A DNA stretch of 38,322 nucleotides from Tubiluchus corallicola (taxonomy: Eukaryota; Priapulida; Priapulimorpha; Priapulimorphida; Tubiluchidae): positions 1-38,322 of the forward strand of contig JAQGDQ010002435.1 in assembly GCA_030141605.1 (NCBI GenBank), written 5' to 3'. Under the pieces are notes generated by a model. It was not told where the DNA came from. It did not search any database and worked only from the letters and a program-made list of their open reading frames with translations. Position 1 is the first letter of the stretch. The number at the start of each line of letters is the position of its first letter. The position numbers were made by a program, and so were the translations under genes. Positions 29,047 through 37,328 of this stretch are shown here, one piece after another.

Positions 29047-29104
29047 TTTTTTGTAAGGCACGTTTTTCTTTCAAGTTTTTGTTTTTGGTATATTGGTTTT
29101 TGTG

Positions 29105-29127
29105 ATAGTCTTTATCTTTTAGACTAT
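29105..29127. repeat. Inverted repeat upstream of the NhaC-family gene
   Basis: ATAGTCT (29105-29111) and AGACTAT (29121-29127) are perfect inverted arms with a 9-base spacer, about 57 bases before the ATG. It may be an operator or an mRNA hairpin. No recognisable riboswitch core accompanies it. The rest of the 262-base xylH-nhaC gap shows only the DnaA-like cluster and T-rich sequence. Confidence 0.45.
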
Positions 29128-29184
29128 TTACATTAAAGAGCAATAATAAAACAAGTTATCAGGAGCATTAAGGGAGAAACTATC

Positions 29185-30696
29185 ATGGCTCATTCGCCTA
29201 GAGAAAAAAAAGAAATAACATTTTTCCACGCATTAATACCGGTTTTAAGCCTTTTAACAATTATGATCTCTGGCTTGGTTATCTTTCCTCGGGTTGGGTT
29301 TTCGTCGCTTCCTCTTGAGGTTATTTTTATTTTAGCGACGATTATAACGGTTGTAGAGCTTTTTTATTTAGGATATAGCTGGGATGAAATTCAAACAGCA
29401 ATGGTCCAGCGGGTCACGCAAGGGTTACCGGCGTTGCATATTTTATTGTGTATAGGCATTGTTATTGGAAGCTGGATGGTTTCAGGGATTATTCCCATGC
29501 TGATTTATTATGGAATTCACATTATTCATCCGACGGTTATTTATTTTGCGGCGTTTTTTGTTCCGGTTATTTTTTCTATTACGACAGGGACATCTTGGGG
29601 ATCAGCAGGGACGATTGGCGTTGTTATTATTGGTATTGCGAGCGTGATTGACGCTAATCTTGCGATCGTCGCCGGCGCTGTCGTCGGAGGAGCGTATTTT
29701 GGAGATAAGCTTTCACCTCTTTCGGATACAACAAATATAGCGGCAATCGCGACAGGAGTCGACCTTTACGATCATATACGCTCTATGGTAAATACCACAC
29801 TGCCGTCAGCGATTTTAGCGTCTATACTTTATTTTTTCCTAGGATATATCTATCCCCCCGCTGTCGTGTCGATTCATGATCCGAATGTCCAATTGACATT
29901 AAGCACACTAGAGAGTGTTTTTAATTTTAACATTTTATTATTGCTGCCCATTGTTGTCGTGATCTATGGCTCTGTTACGAGGAAGCCAACAGTTCCGACT
30001 CTTTTATGCTCCTCTGTTTTGGCGGCGATTTTAGCGCTGATTTTTCAACCCTTTACAATTGACGCTGTTGTTCAGTCTTTTTATAAGGGATTTCACATTT
30101 CCATGGTAACGTGGCTGGAATCTGTTCCTGATCATACAGTGAGTATTTTTAATCGTGGAGGATTATATTTTCTTATTGAGCCAATAACAATAGCCTGGCT
30201 TGTTTTTTTGTTCGCGGGCTCTATGGGAATTATGAACGCGATGTCCATTGTGGTCACGCGCGTTTTTGTCTTTGCGAAAGATCGACCTTCGACAATTATC
30301 TCTTCTTTATTTGCGACAGGGATAACCAACGCGCTAACCTCTAACCAGTTCGCGACCTGCTTTTTAGTCGCAGACGCCTTCAAGCCTGTTTATGAAAAAA
30401 TGCGTATTCCCAAGCGAGTTCTTTCTCGTTCTATTGAGGATTACGGAACAATGCTTGAAGGGATGCTTCCTTGGACGACAACAGGTTTATATATGGCGGC
30501 GACTTTAGGCGTCGCGGTATCGGATTATTGGAACTGGCAGCTTTTATCACTGATTAACTTTATTGTTGCCATTATGTTGGCAGTCCTAGGAAAAGGATGC
30601 TTTTATCATCTTGTGGATCAGGAATACGTGTCGGATGAGCCTTCGCCAGATGATTATAATGCGGAAATTTTAGAGACAGAGAGAGGGGCTTCATGA
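29185..30696 (+). CDS. NhaC-family transporter
   Basis: This 503-residue membrane protein has about eleven to twelve hydrophobic segments and the NhaC signature blocks TTGTSWGSAGTIGVVIIGIA and GGAYFGDKLSPLSDTTNIAA, plus LTSNQFATCFLVADAF near the end. NhaC proteins are Na+/H+ antiporters, but members of the family (MetT) have been assigned as methionine transporters. The next gene, overlapping by four bases, is a sulfur-amino-acid lyase-like enzyme, so transport of an amino acid is a real alternative. AAGGGAGA precedes the ATG. Substrate is not determined by the sequence. Confidence 0.9.
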   Translation: MAHSPREKKEITFFHALIPVLSLLTIMISGLVIFPRVGFSSLPLEVIFILATIITVVELFYLGYSWDEIQTAMVQRVTQGLPALHILLCIGIVIGSWMVSGIIPMLIYYGIHIIHPTVIYFAAFFVPVIFSITTGTSWGSAGTIGVVIIGIASVIDANLAIVAGAVVGGAYFGDKLSPLSDTTNIAAIATGVDLYDHIRSMVNTTLPSAILASILYFFLGYIYPPAVVSIHDPNVQLTLSTLESVFNFNILLLLPIVVVIYGSVTRKPTVPTLLCSSVLAAILALIFQPFTIDAVVQSFYKGFHISMVTWLESVPDHTVSIFNRGGLYFLIEPITIAWLVFLFAGSMGIMNAMSIVVTRVFVFAKDRPSTIISSLFATGITNALTSNQFATCFLVADAFKPVYEKMRIPKRVLSRSIEDYGTMLEGMLPWTTTGLYMAATLGVAVSDYWNWQLLSLINFIVAIMLAVLGKGCFYHLVDQEYVSDEPSPDDYNAEILETERGAS

Positions 30697-31874
30697 GCAA
30701 AAAAACTGCGCAGGAAAAAGACGCGCGTGAAATATTGATCCATTATGGGGAGGAGGATGTTCCCTTTAATGCTGTATCGCCTCCGATTTATCAGACATCT
30801 ATTTTCAGTTTTGATACACTGCAGGCATTTCAGGAGGCGGTACGAAACGAATATGACGCAACCTTGTATACTCGGGGAAATAACCCGACAGTAAACCTAG
30901 TGGAAGAAAAAATCGCTCTTTTAGAGAAAGCGGAGGCAGCTAAGTTATTTTCTTCTGGAAGTGCAGCGATTTCCTCATCGATTTTAGCTTTTGTTGAGCA
31001 GGGCGATCATATTATCGCGGTTCGAGATTGCTATTCCTGGGCACGTAAAATTGTATCTTCTTACCTCGCCCGCTTTGGTGTGACCTATACGTTTGTTCGG
31101 GGAGATTCTCTTGAGGAGATTGAGCAAGCTGTACGGCCGAATACGCGGCTGATTTATCTTGAAAGTCCAACATCCTTAACATTTATGATGCAGGATATCG
31201 CCGCGATTTCTGCCCTTGCGAAGGCTCGTGGCATCAAGACGGTTTTGGATAATACATGGGCGACGCCTTTGTTTCAGAATCCGATAGAGCTGGGTATTGA
31301 TTTAGTGGTGCATTCCGCATCTAAATATCTGGGGGGACATAGCGATATCCTAGGAGGGGTGGTCGCGGGAAATCTGGAGGATATGCGTCGCATTTTCTCA
31401 AAAGAATTTCTGCAGCTTGGACAAGTTCCCGATCCATTTTCGGCCTGGCTGATGCTAAGAGGGATGCGAACTTTGCCGATTCGAATGGAGCAGCATCAAA
31501 AAAGCGCAAAGAAAATTGTCGAGGCACTTAAGGAGGATGAGCGTATTAAACATGTTTTTTACCCGTGGGATTCGTCTCATCCTCAGTATGCGTTGGCGCA
31601 GCGGCAGATGCGAGGAGGCTCCAGTGTTTTTGGTATTGAGCTTCAGTCGCCTTTACCGGAGTCTATTTATACATTTGTCAATGGGTTGAAGTTTTTCAGA
31701 ATCGCGTGTAGCTGGGGCGGATATGAAAGCTTGGCTGTTGCGGTAACGCCGCCTTATTTAGCAGAGAAGGAAGAATGCCCTGTTGTAGGCCCGTTTATCA
31801 GACTATATATTGGCCTTGAATCGCCAGATATTTTACTCTTGGACTTAAAACAGTCATTAGATCGTTTGCCGTAG
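30693..31874 (+). CDS. Cys/Met-metabolism PLP enzyme, cystathionine beta-lyase-like
   Basis: This 393-residue protein is a fold-type I PLP enzyme of the trans-sulfuration family. It has YTRGNNPTVNLVEEKIALLE, FSSGSAAISSSI, VLDNTWATPLFQNP and the Schiff-base lysine K211 in HSASKYLGGHSDILGG. The SWGGYESL motif near the C-terminus favours cystathionine beta-lyase (MetC), which yields homocysteine, pyruvate and ammonia. The segment DCYSWARKIVSSYL replaces the more usual YGPT/YEPT-like start of that helix, so the substrate may differ. The start (ATGA) overlaps the transporter stop; the next gene follows after 15 bases. Confidence 0.88.
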   Translation: MSKKTAQEKDAREILIHYGEEDVPFNAVSPPIYQTSIFSFDTLQAFQEAVRNEYDATLYTRGNNPTVNLVEEKIALLEKAEAAKLFSSGSAAISSSILAFVEQGDHIIAVRDCYSWARKIVSSYLARFGVTYTFVRGDSLEEIEQAVRPNTRLIYLESPTSLTFMMQDIAAISALAKARGIKTVLDNTWATPLFQNPIELGIDLVVHSASKYLGGHSDILGGVVAGNLEDMRRIFSKEFLQLGQVPDPFSAWLMLRGMRTLPIRMEQHQKSAKKIVEALKEDERIKHVFYPWDSSHPQYALAQRQMRGGSSVFGIELQSPLPESIYTFVNGLKFFRIACSWGGYESLAVAVTPPYLAEKEECPVVGPFIRLYIGLESPDILLLDLKQSLDRLP

Positions 31875-31889
31875 ATAGGGATATTATAG

Positions 31890-34133
31890 TTGAGCGATAC
31901 TTGTTTTTCTTCTTTTCGTTATGAGGATCTTAAAGGAACGTCTTGGTACAGCCGTTTTATAGAGGAAGAGTATAATATTCGCGTTAATGATGAAGAGAGC
32001 CGCTGGGTTTTTCAGGATGCTGTTTTAGATCACTTTTCATTATACGGAGAGGATCGCTTTGAGCGTTATAAATCATCTCTTTTTTCTTTTTTAAGGAGTC
32101 CCCGTAAGGATTCTTTTTCTCCCCAGGAGATTTTGATTTTATTTCGGAAGATGAGAGTAGAGGTATTTCCGGAACTATCAGGATATTTTATCAAAAAAGG
32201 GGATTTTTCTCGCCTTGAGTTTTACCAAAAGGAATGTTGGGCGAATAATATTCTGAGGCTTCAGCGTCGCTACGGTATTAAAGGAAGGATTTTTATAGAG
32301 GAGACGCTTGAATCATTTATTCGTTCAAAAGAACGCCTTCTTTTATTAACGTCGCTGCAGGACGCCGAGGGTGTCCGCTCGCATATTCATTTTTGGCTTG
32401 AGCCCTTTAAAAATACGGCGCAACTACAGCTAGGGTTTTTTGATACGCCATATTTTTCTGGTCTTTCTCGCGGAGATATTCAGAAAATAAGCCCGCGTCT
32501 TTCTCTTGTGGAGTTATCGTTTCCGTTTGGTCGAGAAGAAAAGTGTTTTCTTGAGTCCTTTACCGAGAAAGGAGGACTTGTTCTTGTTACTGACCCTTGG
32601 GTTTATCTGTCACTTTTCAAGTGGCTTTCCCCTTTTGTTTTCAGTATTACGAACCAATCAAGAGCGCTTATGCCTTTATTCGCGACTCCTTGCCGTAGAA
32701 AGCCAGGAGAACGACAGCATGATTTTTTCCAAAAGTCAAGGTATGGAAAGCTGATCGATTTTTATGATACACGCTTTAAAAAGAAAGAGGAAAATCGACT
32801 CTGCTCCATAACTGCGTTACAGAAATTACCTTTTCCTCCGGAGGTTAACCTCTCTTCTGTTGAATATTGCTCTTTAAATATGATGGATTTTCTTTCTGGC
32901 GGGAAACCTGTTTCGTTTAAGCAGAGGCAGGAACGCGTTTTCCGCTCTTTAGAAAGATCATTTTCCCGCTATGATGTCAATCTTATCCACAAGTTTATCA
33001 ACAATAAGGAAAGGTGCCCTGTTTTTGTAACGGGATTGATCGCGCCAGAGAATAAAATTAAAGCTTTTCCTCTTTTTTTTAGTGGCCCGACAAGTATTGA
33101 TAAGATTATTTTAGAGCATCCCTCTTTTATTACGGGGTTTAATTATTATTTTACGGAGAATTTACAGACGATTTATAATACTCGTGTTTTGAAAGAGGAG
33201 GAGAAACTTTCAGCGAGTGATTTTTTTCTTGATTATATGGGAGTTTTTGGCGAATGCGGGTTTGAATCTATCCCCCTGTATTCCAAAGCGTTTATAGGAT
33301 ACTCAGAGAAAAAAGGGTATTTTTTTGATTATTTTACACTTAAGTCATTGAAGGTAAAATATCGGAAAACCAGCGAATCTAAGGAACGGTTTATCGTTAT
33401 TGCGAATCATAATATCAACCCTGTATCGACAAAAAAAGGAACAAACCGTTTATATTTACCATCTTATGGAGAGGCACCGGTAGGGGAGGAGGAAAGCTGC
33501 TTTACCTTTATTCATGATCAGCTTGTGCACAAGGGGAAAGGGCCTTGCCATATTCCGCCGTATGGGTTTGTTATTGTTTCGGATATTTTTGAGCTAAAGG
33601 AGGCGGTTTCTTTTTCATTTGAACCTTGTTTTGACGGTATTCAACCGGAAGAGAAGCCATTTATTCAGTGGCTCGTCGGAGGGTTTAATATGCTTGTGTA
33701 TCAAGGGGAGAATTTATACAGGACGGATATGGATGCGCAAGCCTCCCTAGAGCGTGAGGGATGGTTGTCATCTTTATCACGTCTTACACAGGAAACAACG
33801 TTAGAAAATAATGTCGCGCAGCCTCGCAGTATTTTTGCTAAAACAAGTTATGGCAGGGTAATGTTGCTTAACTATTCGGGAAGAACTGCGATTTCCGCAG
33901 GCGCTTCTTTTAAAGAGTCAGTTGATTTTGCGGAAGATTTTCTGAAAAAGGGAGAAGAGCTGGATTTTGCGATTAATTTTGACGGAGGGGCTTCAGCGGG
34001 ATTTTCTTATAAGGAAGGAGACGAGATTTCCATCTTGAATTTACCGGCAGCTTCAGATATAAATCCAACAGGCGTGTTGCGAGAGACACCGTCTTATTTT
34101 GTTCTATCTTACAAGGGAGAAACAGATGATTAA
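31890..34133 (+). CDS. Unrecognised protein with C-terminal NAGPA-like (phosphodiester glycosidase) domain
   Basis: This is a 747-residue protein. Roughly residues 400-747 follow the order of NAGPA domains: an ITGFNYYF stretch, NRLYLPSYGE, IPPYGFVIVS, then VGGFNMLVYQGENL, PRSIFAKTSYGRVMLLNYSG (from about 645) and the catalytic-region-like NFDGGASAGF (N696-F705). Such domains include the enzyme that removes GlcNAc from GlcNAc-phospho-mannose. Residues 1-400 match nothing I know; they are rich in aromatic and charged residues. There is no signal peptide or membrane segment, unusual for this domain. The start is TTG at 31890, with AGGGAT seven bases upstream; the next in-frame Met is near residue 89. 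The stop overlaps the glycosyltransferase start. Function unknown. Confidence 0.75.
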   Translation: MSDTCFSSFRYEDLKGTSWYSRFIEEEYNIRVNDEESRWVFQDAVLDHFSLYGEDRFERYKSSLFSFLRSPRKDSFSPQEILILFRKMRVEVFPELSGYFIKKGDFSRLEFYQKECWANNILRLQRRYGIKGRIFIEETLESFIRSKERLLLLTSLQDAEGVRSHIHFWLEPFKNTAQLQLGFFDTPYFSGLSRGDIQKISPRLSLVELSFPFGREEKCFLESFTEKGGLVLVTDPWVYLSLFKWLSPFVFSITNQSRALMPLFATPCRRKPGERQHDFFQKSRYGKLIDFYDTRFKKKEENRLCSITALQKLPFPPEVNLSSVEYCSLNMMDFLSGGKPVSFKQRQERVFRSLERSFSRYDVNLIHKFINNKERCPVFVTGLIAPENKIKAFPLFFSGPTSIDKIILEHPSFITGFNYYFTENLQTIYNTRVLKEEEKLSASDFFLDYMGVFGECGFESIPLYSKAFIGYSEKKGYFFDYFTLKSLKVKYRKTSESKERFIVIANHNINPVSTKKGTNRLYLPSYGEAPVGEEESCFTFIHDQLVHKGKGPCHIPPYGFVIVSDIFELKEAVSFSFEPCFDGIQPEEKPFIQWLVGGFNMLVYQGENLYRTDMDAQASLEREGWLSSLSRLTQETTLENNVAQPRSIFAKTSYGRVMLLNYSGRTAISAGASFKESVDFAEDFLKKGEELDFAINFDGGASAGFSYKEGDEISILNLPAASDINPTGVLRETPSYFVLSYKGETDD

Positions 34134-35313
34134 TGATATAACGGTTGTTATACCGACATATTGGACACGCGCTATCTCAAGCCTTCAGAATCCTGATGAT
34201 TTGATATTTGATCATCCAACGCCTTTGGATGGTGAGGATACGTTGAACCGCTCTTTGGAATGTTTTATTTCTATGAAAAACAGGAATTTTCAAATTGTGG
34301 TTATTACAGCGCCTGTTCATGACGAGATTAACGAACCTGTTCGCAAAAGAGTTGAAGAGCTGATCGCGCCGTTTCGAAAGTATTTTCCTATTTTTCAGCT
34401 CTCATATAAAGAGCTTGATTCTATTCAGGCTGTTATTCGAGAATCGGGCTTATCAGATAAATTTATCAATCTTAAGGGCTATCCGAATATTCGAAATCTT
34501 CAGCTTCTCGCCGGAGCGATTTTAGGAAGCCGCTATATTGTAGCGATCGATGATGACGAGGTTGTTGTGGACGATTTTCTTGATAAGGCAATAGAGTTTG
34601 TCGGAGAAGAATATTGTGGCGATTCTGTTGATGGGAAAGCAGGTATTTATTATGATGCCAAGGGGAGATTTTATGTTGATGAGCCGTTGGGATCACGTGA
34701 GGCGACAAACCTTTTCGCGCGGAAATCCGTTTTGCAGAATCAAGCTTATGATCTTTTTATGGCGGAGGAGAATCGCTTGGCGGATACGACAGTGACCTTA
34801 GGGGGCAATATGGTTTTCACTCCCGCTCTTTATCGCCAAATCTCGTTTGATCCCTTTATCACGCGTGGTGAGGATATTGATTATCTTATTAACTCTATGC
34901 TGCAGGGCTATACATGGAAGATTGACAAGGCGCTGTTTGTTGATCATTTTCCGCCGCCGGCTGTTGAGCAATTTAAAATGCAGGAAGATATTATTCGCTT
35001 TATTTACGAACGCGAAAAGATTAAATTAGCGGCTTTTGAAGACGGGTTTAGCACTTTTTCGCCTCAGAAACTTTCCCCTTATCCAGGCCGCTTTCTGCAG
35101 GAAGATTTAGAAGAACACGCACTGGAGGCTTTGAACGAGAGAGATGATTCATTAAAGGAGGGGATCTATTACCTTTCGAGCGAGGCTGTTTTTCAGGAAG
35201 CGGAGCGTCGTATTCAAAATATAGGGCATTATTTTTCGTTTGCGCGCCAATGGCCAGAGATTGTCAGGGCAATTGAGAGGCATCCCTCTTTACAGGCGCT
35301 TTTTTCCACTTGA
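34126..35313 (+). CDS. GT-A-like glycosyltransferase
   Basis: This 395-residue soluble protein opens with the nucleotide-sugar-binding strand DITVVIPTYW and has a metal-binding IDDDEVVVDDF motif (near residues 142-152) and a later RGEDIDYLINSM, the acidic pattern expected of family-2-type enzymes. The C-terminal third is helical and charged and shows no membrane segment. Donor and acceptor cannot be told. I chose the ATG at 34126, six bases after AAGGGAGA; it overlaps the stop of the NAGPA-domain gene by eight bases, so the two are translationally coupled and probably act on the same glycan or glycosyl phosphate. A terminator follows at 35333. Confidence 0.8.
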   Translation: MINDITVVIPTYWTRAISSLQNPDDLIFDHPTPLDGEDTLNRSLECFISMKNRNFQIVVITAPVHDEINEPVRKRVEELIAPFRKYFPIFQLSYKELDSIQAVIRESGLSDKFINLKGYPNIRNLQLLAGAILGSRYIVAIDDDEVVVDDFLDKAIEFVGEEYCGDSVDGKAGIYYDAKGRFYVDEPLGSREATNLFARKSVLQNQAYDLFMAEENRLADTTVTLGGNMVFTPALYRQISFDPFITRGEDIDYLINSMLQGYTWKIDKALFVDHFPPPAVEQFKMQEDIIRFIYEREKIKLAAFEDGFSTFSPQKLSPYPGRFLQEDLEEHALEALNERDDSLKEGIYYLSSEAVFQEAERRIQNIGHYFSFARQWPEIVRAIERHPSLQALFST

Positions 35314-35332
35314 CAACGGCTTAATGACCATT

Positions 35333-35370
35333 AAAAAAAGGCTTCTTCCTTATGGAAGAAGCCTTTTTTT
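35333..35370. terminator. Bidirectional intrinsic terminator
   Basis: A7-GGCTTCTTCC, loop TTAT, GGAAGAAGCC-T7: a fully symmetrical 17-bp inverted repeat including the A and T tracts. It lies 19 bases after the rightward glycosyltransferase and 17 bases beyond the pckA stop, so it can end both convergent transcripts. Confidence 0.95.
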
Positions 35371-35387
35371 AGGTATGAAATAAGATA

Positions 35388-36992
35388 TTATTTTCTGCGA
35401 ATGGAAATCGCTTTAATAGCATCAGAAACAGTGGCTTCATATTTTTTGAAGTTGTCTTCAAAGAGGCCTGCTAATTTATGAGCTGTTTGCTCATAAGCGT
35501 CTTTATCCTGCCATGTATTTTTGGGCGAGAGAACCTCTGCCGGTACACCTGAGCATGCTGTTGGGATATAAAGTCCGAAATTCGGTTCTTGTACGAACTC
35601 TCCTTTATCCAACTCTCCATTAAGAGCGGCATGTACAAGAGCGCGTGTCCAAGCGATTTTCATCCTAGAGCCTGTGCCATACCCGCCACCGCTCCAGCCT
35701 GTATTGACAAGCCAGCATGTTGAACCGTGCTGCTCAATGAGTTTGCCAAGCAGCTTTGCGTATTCTGCGGGACGACGTGGCATGAAAGGCGCACCAAAAC
35801 ATGTCGAGAAGGTCGCTGATGGCTCTGTGACACCTCGCTCTGTTCCCGCGACTTTTGCTGTATAGCCGGATAGGAAGTGGTACATTGCCTGCTCTGTCGT
35901 CATTTTGCTGATAGGAGGCAAGACACCGAACGCATCACATGTCAGCATAATGACGTTTGCAGGATGAGGACCTTTTCCTGTAAGTGTCGCGTTTGGTACT
36001 TGTGTGATAGGATAGGAAGAGCGTGTATTCTCTGTTTTTGACGAATCGTCCAGATCCAACCTTCTGTCGTTATCATCTATGATGACATTTTCAAGAATTG
36101 TACCGAAAGTATGTGTTGTGGCATAAATTTCAGGCTCTGCTTTAGGGTCAAGACCAATAACTTTCGCGTAACATCCGCCTTCAAAGTTGAAGATACCATC
36201 AGATCCCCATCCATGTTCGTCGTCACCGATCAATGTTCTTGTTGAGTCAGCGGAAAGTGTTGTTTTTCCTGTTCCGGAAAGACCAAAGAAAATAGCGCTT
36301 CTTCCATCAGGTCCGATATTCGCGGAGCAATGCATAGGCATGATGCCTTTTTCTGGCAGCATATAGTTTAGAACACCGAAGATACCTTTTTTCATTTCGC
36401 CGGAATATTCTGTGCCGCCGATAATGATCATTCTTTTTGTGAAGTTTACGACGATGAAGACATCAGTTCTTGTGGTGTCGAGTTCTGGATCACAGTTAAG
36501 CTCTGGGCACTGAAGAACAGTAAATTCAGGTGTGAAATTTTCAAGCTCGCTCTTGGTTGGCATTAAGAACATATTACGAATGAAGAGATTATGATAAGCG
36601 CGCATATTGATAAAGCGAACAGGAAGACGATAGCTTTCGTCTGTTCCGCCCCATGCGTCAACGACAAAAACTTCACGTCCTTGAGTATAAGCGAGCGCTT
36701 TCTCATATAGGCGATCGAAAGATTCAGGTGAGATTGGTTTATTGATATTTCCCCAGTCGACAGTATCTCGAGAGACATCGTCTTCTACGATAAAACGATC
36801 CTGTGGTGAGCGTCCTGTAAAGATACCAGTTTCTACCAGTAATGCGCCACCTTTTGCGAATTTTCCTTCTCCGCGAATAATAGCTTGTTCTATCAAAGCT
36901 TCTTCACAGAGATTCCAATTTGCTTTACAAATATTTTTTAAGCCATGGTTTTCAAGGCCATAGTTACTAATAACGGGTCCAACTTGTTCCAC
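35388..36992 (-). CDS. pckA: Phosphoenolpyruvate carboxykinase (ATP)
   Basis: The enzyme converts oxaloacetate + ATP to phosphoenolpyruvate, CO2 and ADP, the entry step of gluconeogenesis. The product has 534 residues. Motifs are the kinase-1a P-loop GLSGTGKTTLS, the metal site GDDEHGW, FNFEGGCYAKVI, the adenine region MLTCDAFGVLPPIS and RMKIAWTRALVHA. I place the start at the GTG at 36992 (MEQVGPVISNYG), six bases after AGGAGG; the family starts at the same place. The frame extends upstream to 37067 without support. Synteny with chvI/chvG, divergent, is a hallmark of alphaproteobacteria. Confidence 0.96.
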   Translation of the reverse strand: MEQVGPVISNYGLENHGLKNICKANWNLCEEALIEQAIIRGEGKFAKGGALLVETGIFTGRSPQDRFIVEDDVSRDTVDWGNINKPISPESFDRLYEKALAYTQGREVFVVDAWGGTDESYRLPVRFINMRAYHNLFIRNMFLMPTKSELENFTPEFTVLQCPELNCDPELDTTRTDVFIVVNFTKRMIIIGGTEYSGEMKKGIFGVLNYMLPEKGIMPMHCSANIGPDGRSAIFFGLSGTGKTTLSADSTRTLIGDDEHGWGSDGIFNFEGGCYAKVIGLDPKAEPEIYATTHTFGTILENVIIDDNDRRLDLDDSSKTENTRSSYPITQVPNATLTGKGPHPANVIMLTCDAFGVLPPISKMTTEQAMYHFLSGYTAKVAGTERGVTEPSATFSTCFGAPFMPRRPAEYAKLLGKLIEQHGSTCWLVNTGWSGGGYGTGSRMKIAWTRALVHAALNGELDKGEFVQEPNFGLYIPTACSGVPAEVLSPKNTWQDKDAYEQTAHKLAGLFEDNFKKYEATVSDAIKAISIRRK

Positions 36993-37106
36993 TTGTTTCC
37001 TCCTAGCAGATTTTGTTTTTTCAATATTAAACTCTCTAAAGGCTATAAATATAAGGCTTACTAGCAATGATGGTATAAACCTTGTATTTTACAGGCAAAT
37101 ATTAAA

Positions 37107-37124
37107 CTTTCAAGTTAGTGAAAG
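37107..37124. repeat. 18-base inverted repeat in the pckA leader
   Basis: CTTTCA-AGTTAG-TGAAAG is a perfect 6-6-6 inverted repeat about 18-36 bases downstream of the predicted pckA start point. It can be an operator or an mRNA hairpin. Confidence 0.5.
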
Positions 37125-37148
37125 CTATGCTTAAATTACCTTGTGGGG

Positions 37149-37176
37149 ATTATACTATACTTTTTTATGATATCAA
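37149..37176 (-). promoter_or_regulatory. Promoter of pckA
   Basis: On the minus strand TTGATA (37176-37171) and TATAAT (37154-37149) are 16 bases apart. The start point would be near 37142, giving an mRNA leader of about 150 bases before the GTG, long enough for post-transcriptional control. Confidence 0.65.
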
Positions 37177-37193
37177 TAACTGTTTATAGAATA

Positions 37194-37211
37194 TCGCAAG
37201 AATATTTGCGA
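37194..37211. repeat. 18-base inverted repeat upstream of pckA -35
   Basis: TCGCAA-GAATAT-TTGCGA is a perfect 6-6-6 inverted repeat 18 bases upstream of the pckA -35 box, between it and the chvI promoter. A second TTGCG lies at 37245-37249 inside the chvI -35. It is placed like a shared operator. The rest of the 336-base pckA-chvI spacer is AT-rich and shows only the two promoters and the leader repeat at 37107. Confidence 0.5.
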
Positions 37212-37244
37212 ATGGAGTAAATAATAATTATCTTTAAGTGTAAA

Positions 37245-37272
37245 TTGCGTATTTATAATAAGCTGTTATAAT
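37245..37272 (+). promoter_or_regulatory. Possible promoter of chvI
   Basis: TATAAT at 37267-37272 is exact, with a weak TTGCGT 16 bases upstream. Another TATAAT lies at 37254-37259. The start point would be near 37279, leaving about 50 bases before the preferred GTG of chvI. Confidence 0.5.
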
Positions 37273-37328
37273 AAAGCTTATGTATGTATCATTCGGTATT
37301 AGGTGTAAAAGAAGGATTTGAAGCGAAA

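Noticed and set aside
28980-29120. Main replication origin
   Set aside because: Only one exact DnaA box, no dnaA, hemE or parAB nearby, and exact boxes also occur in two coding regions of the window. Kept only as a DnaA-box-like cluster.
29100-29184. SAM-II-type riboswitch before the NhaC/PLP-lyase genes
   Set aside because: The genes would fit methionine control and there is a short hairpin, but the conserved pseudoknot strand (an RCUAAAAAGG-like segment) is not present. A covariance-model search would settle it.
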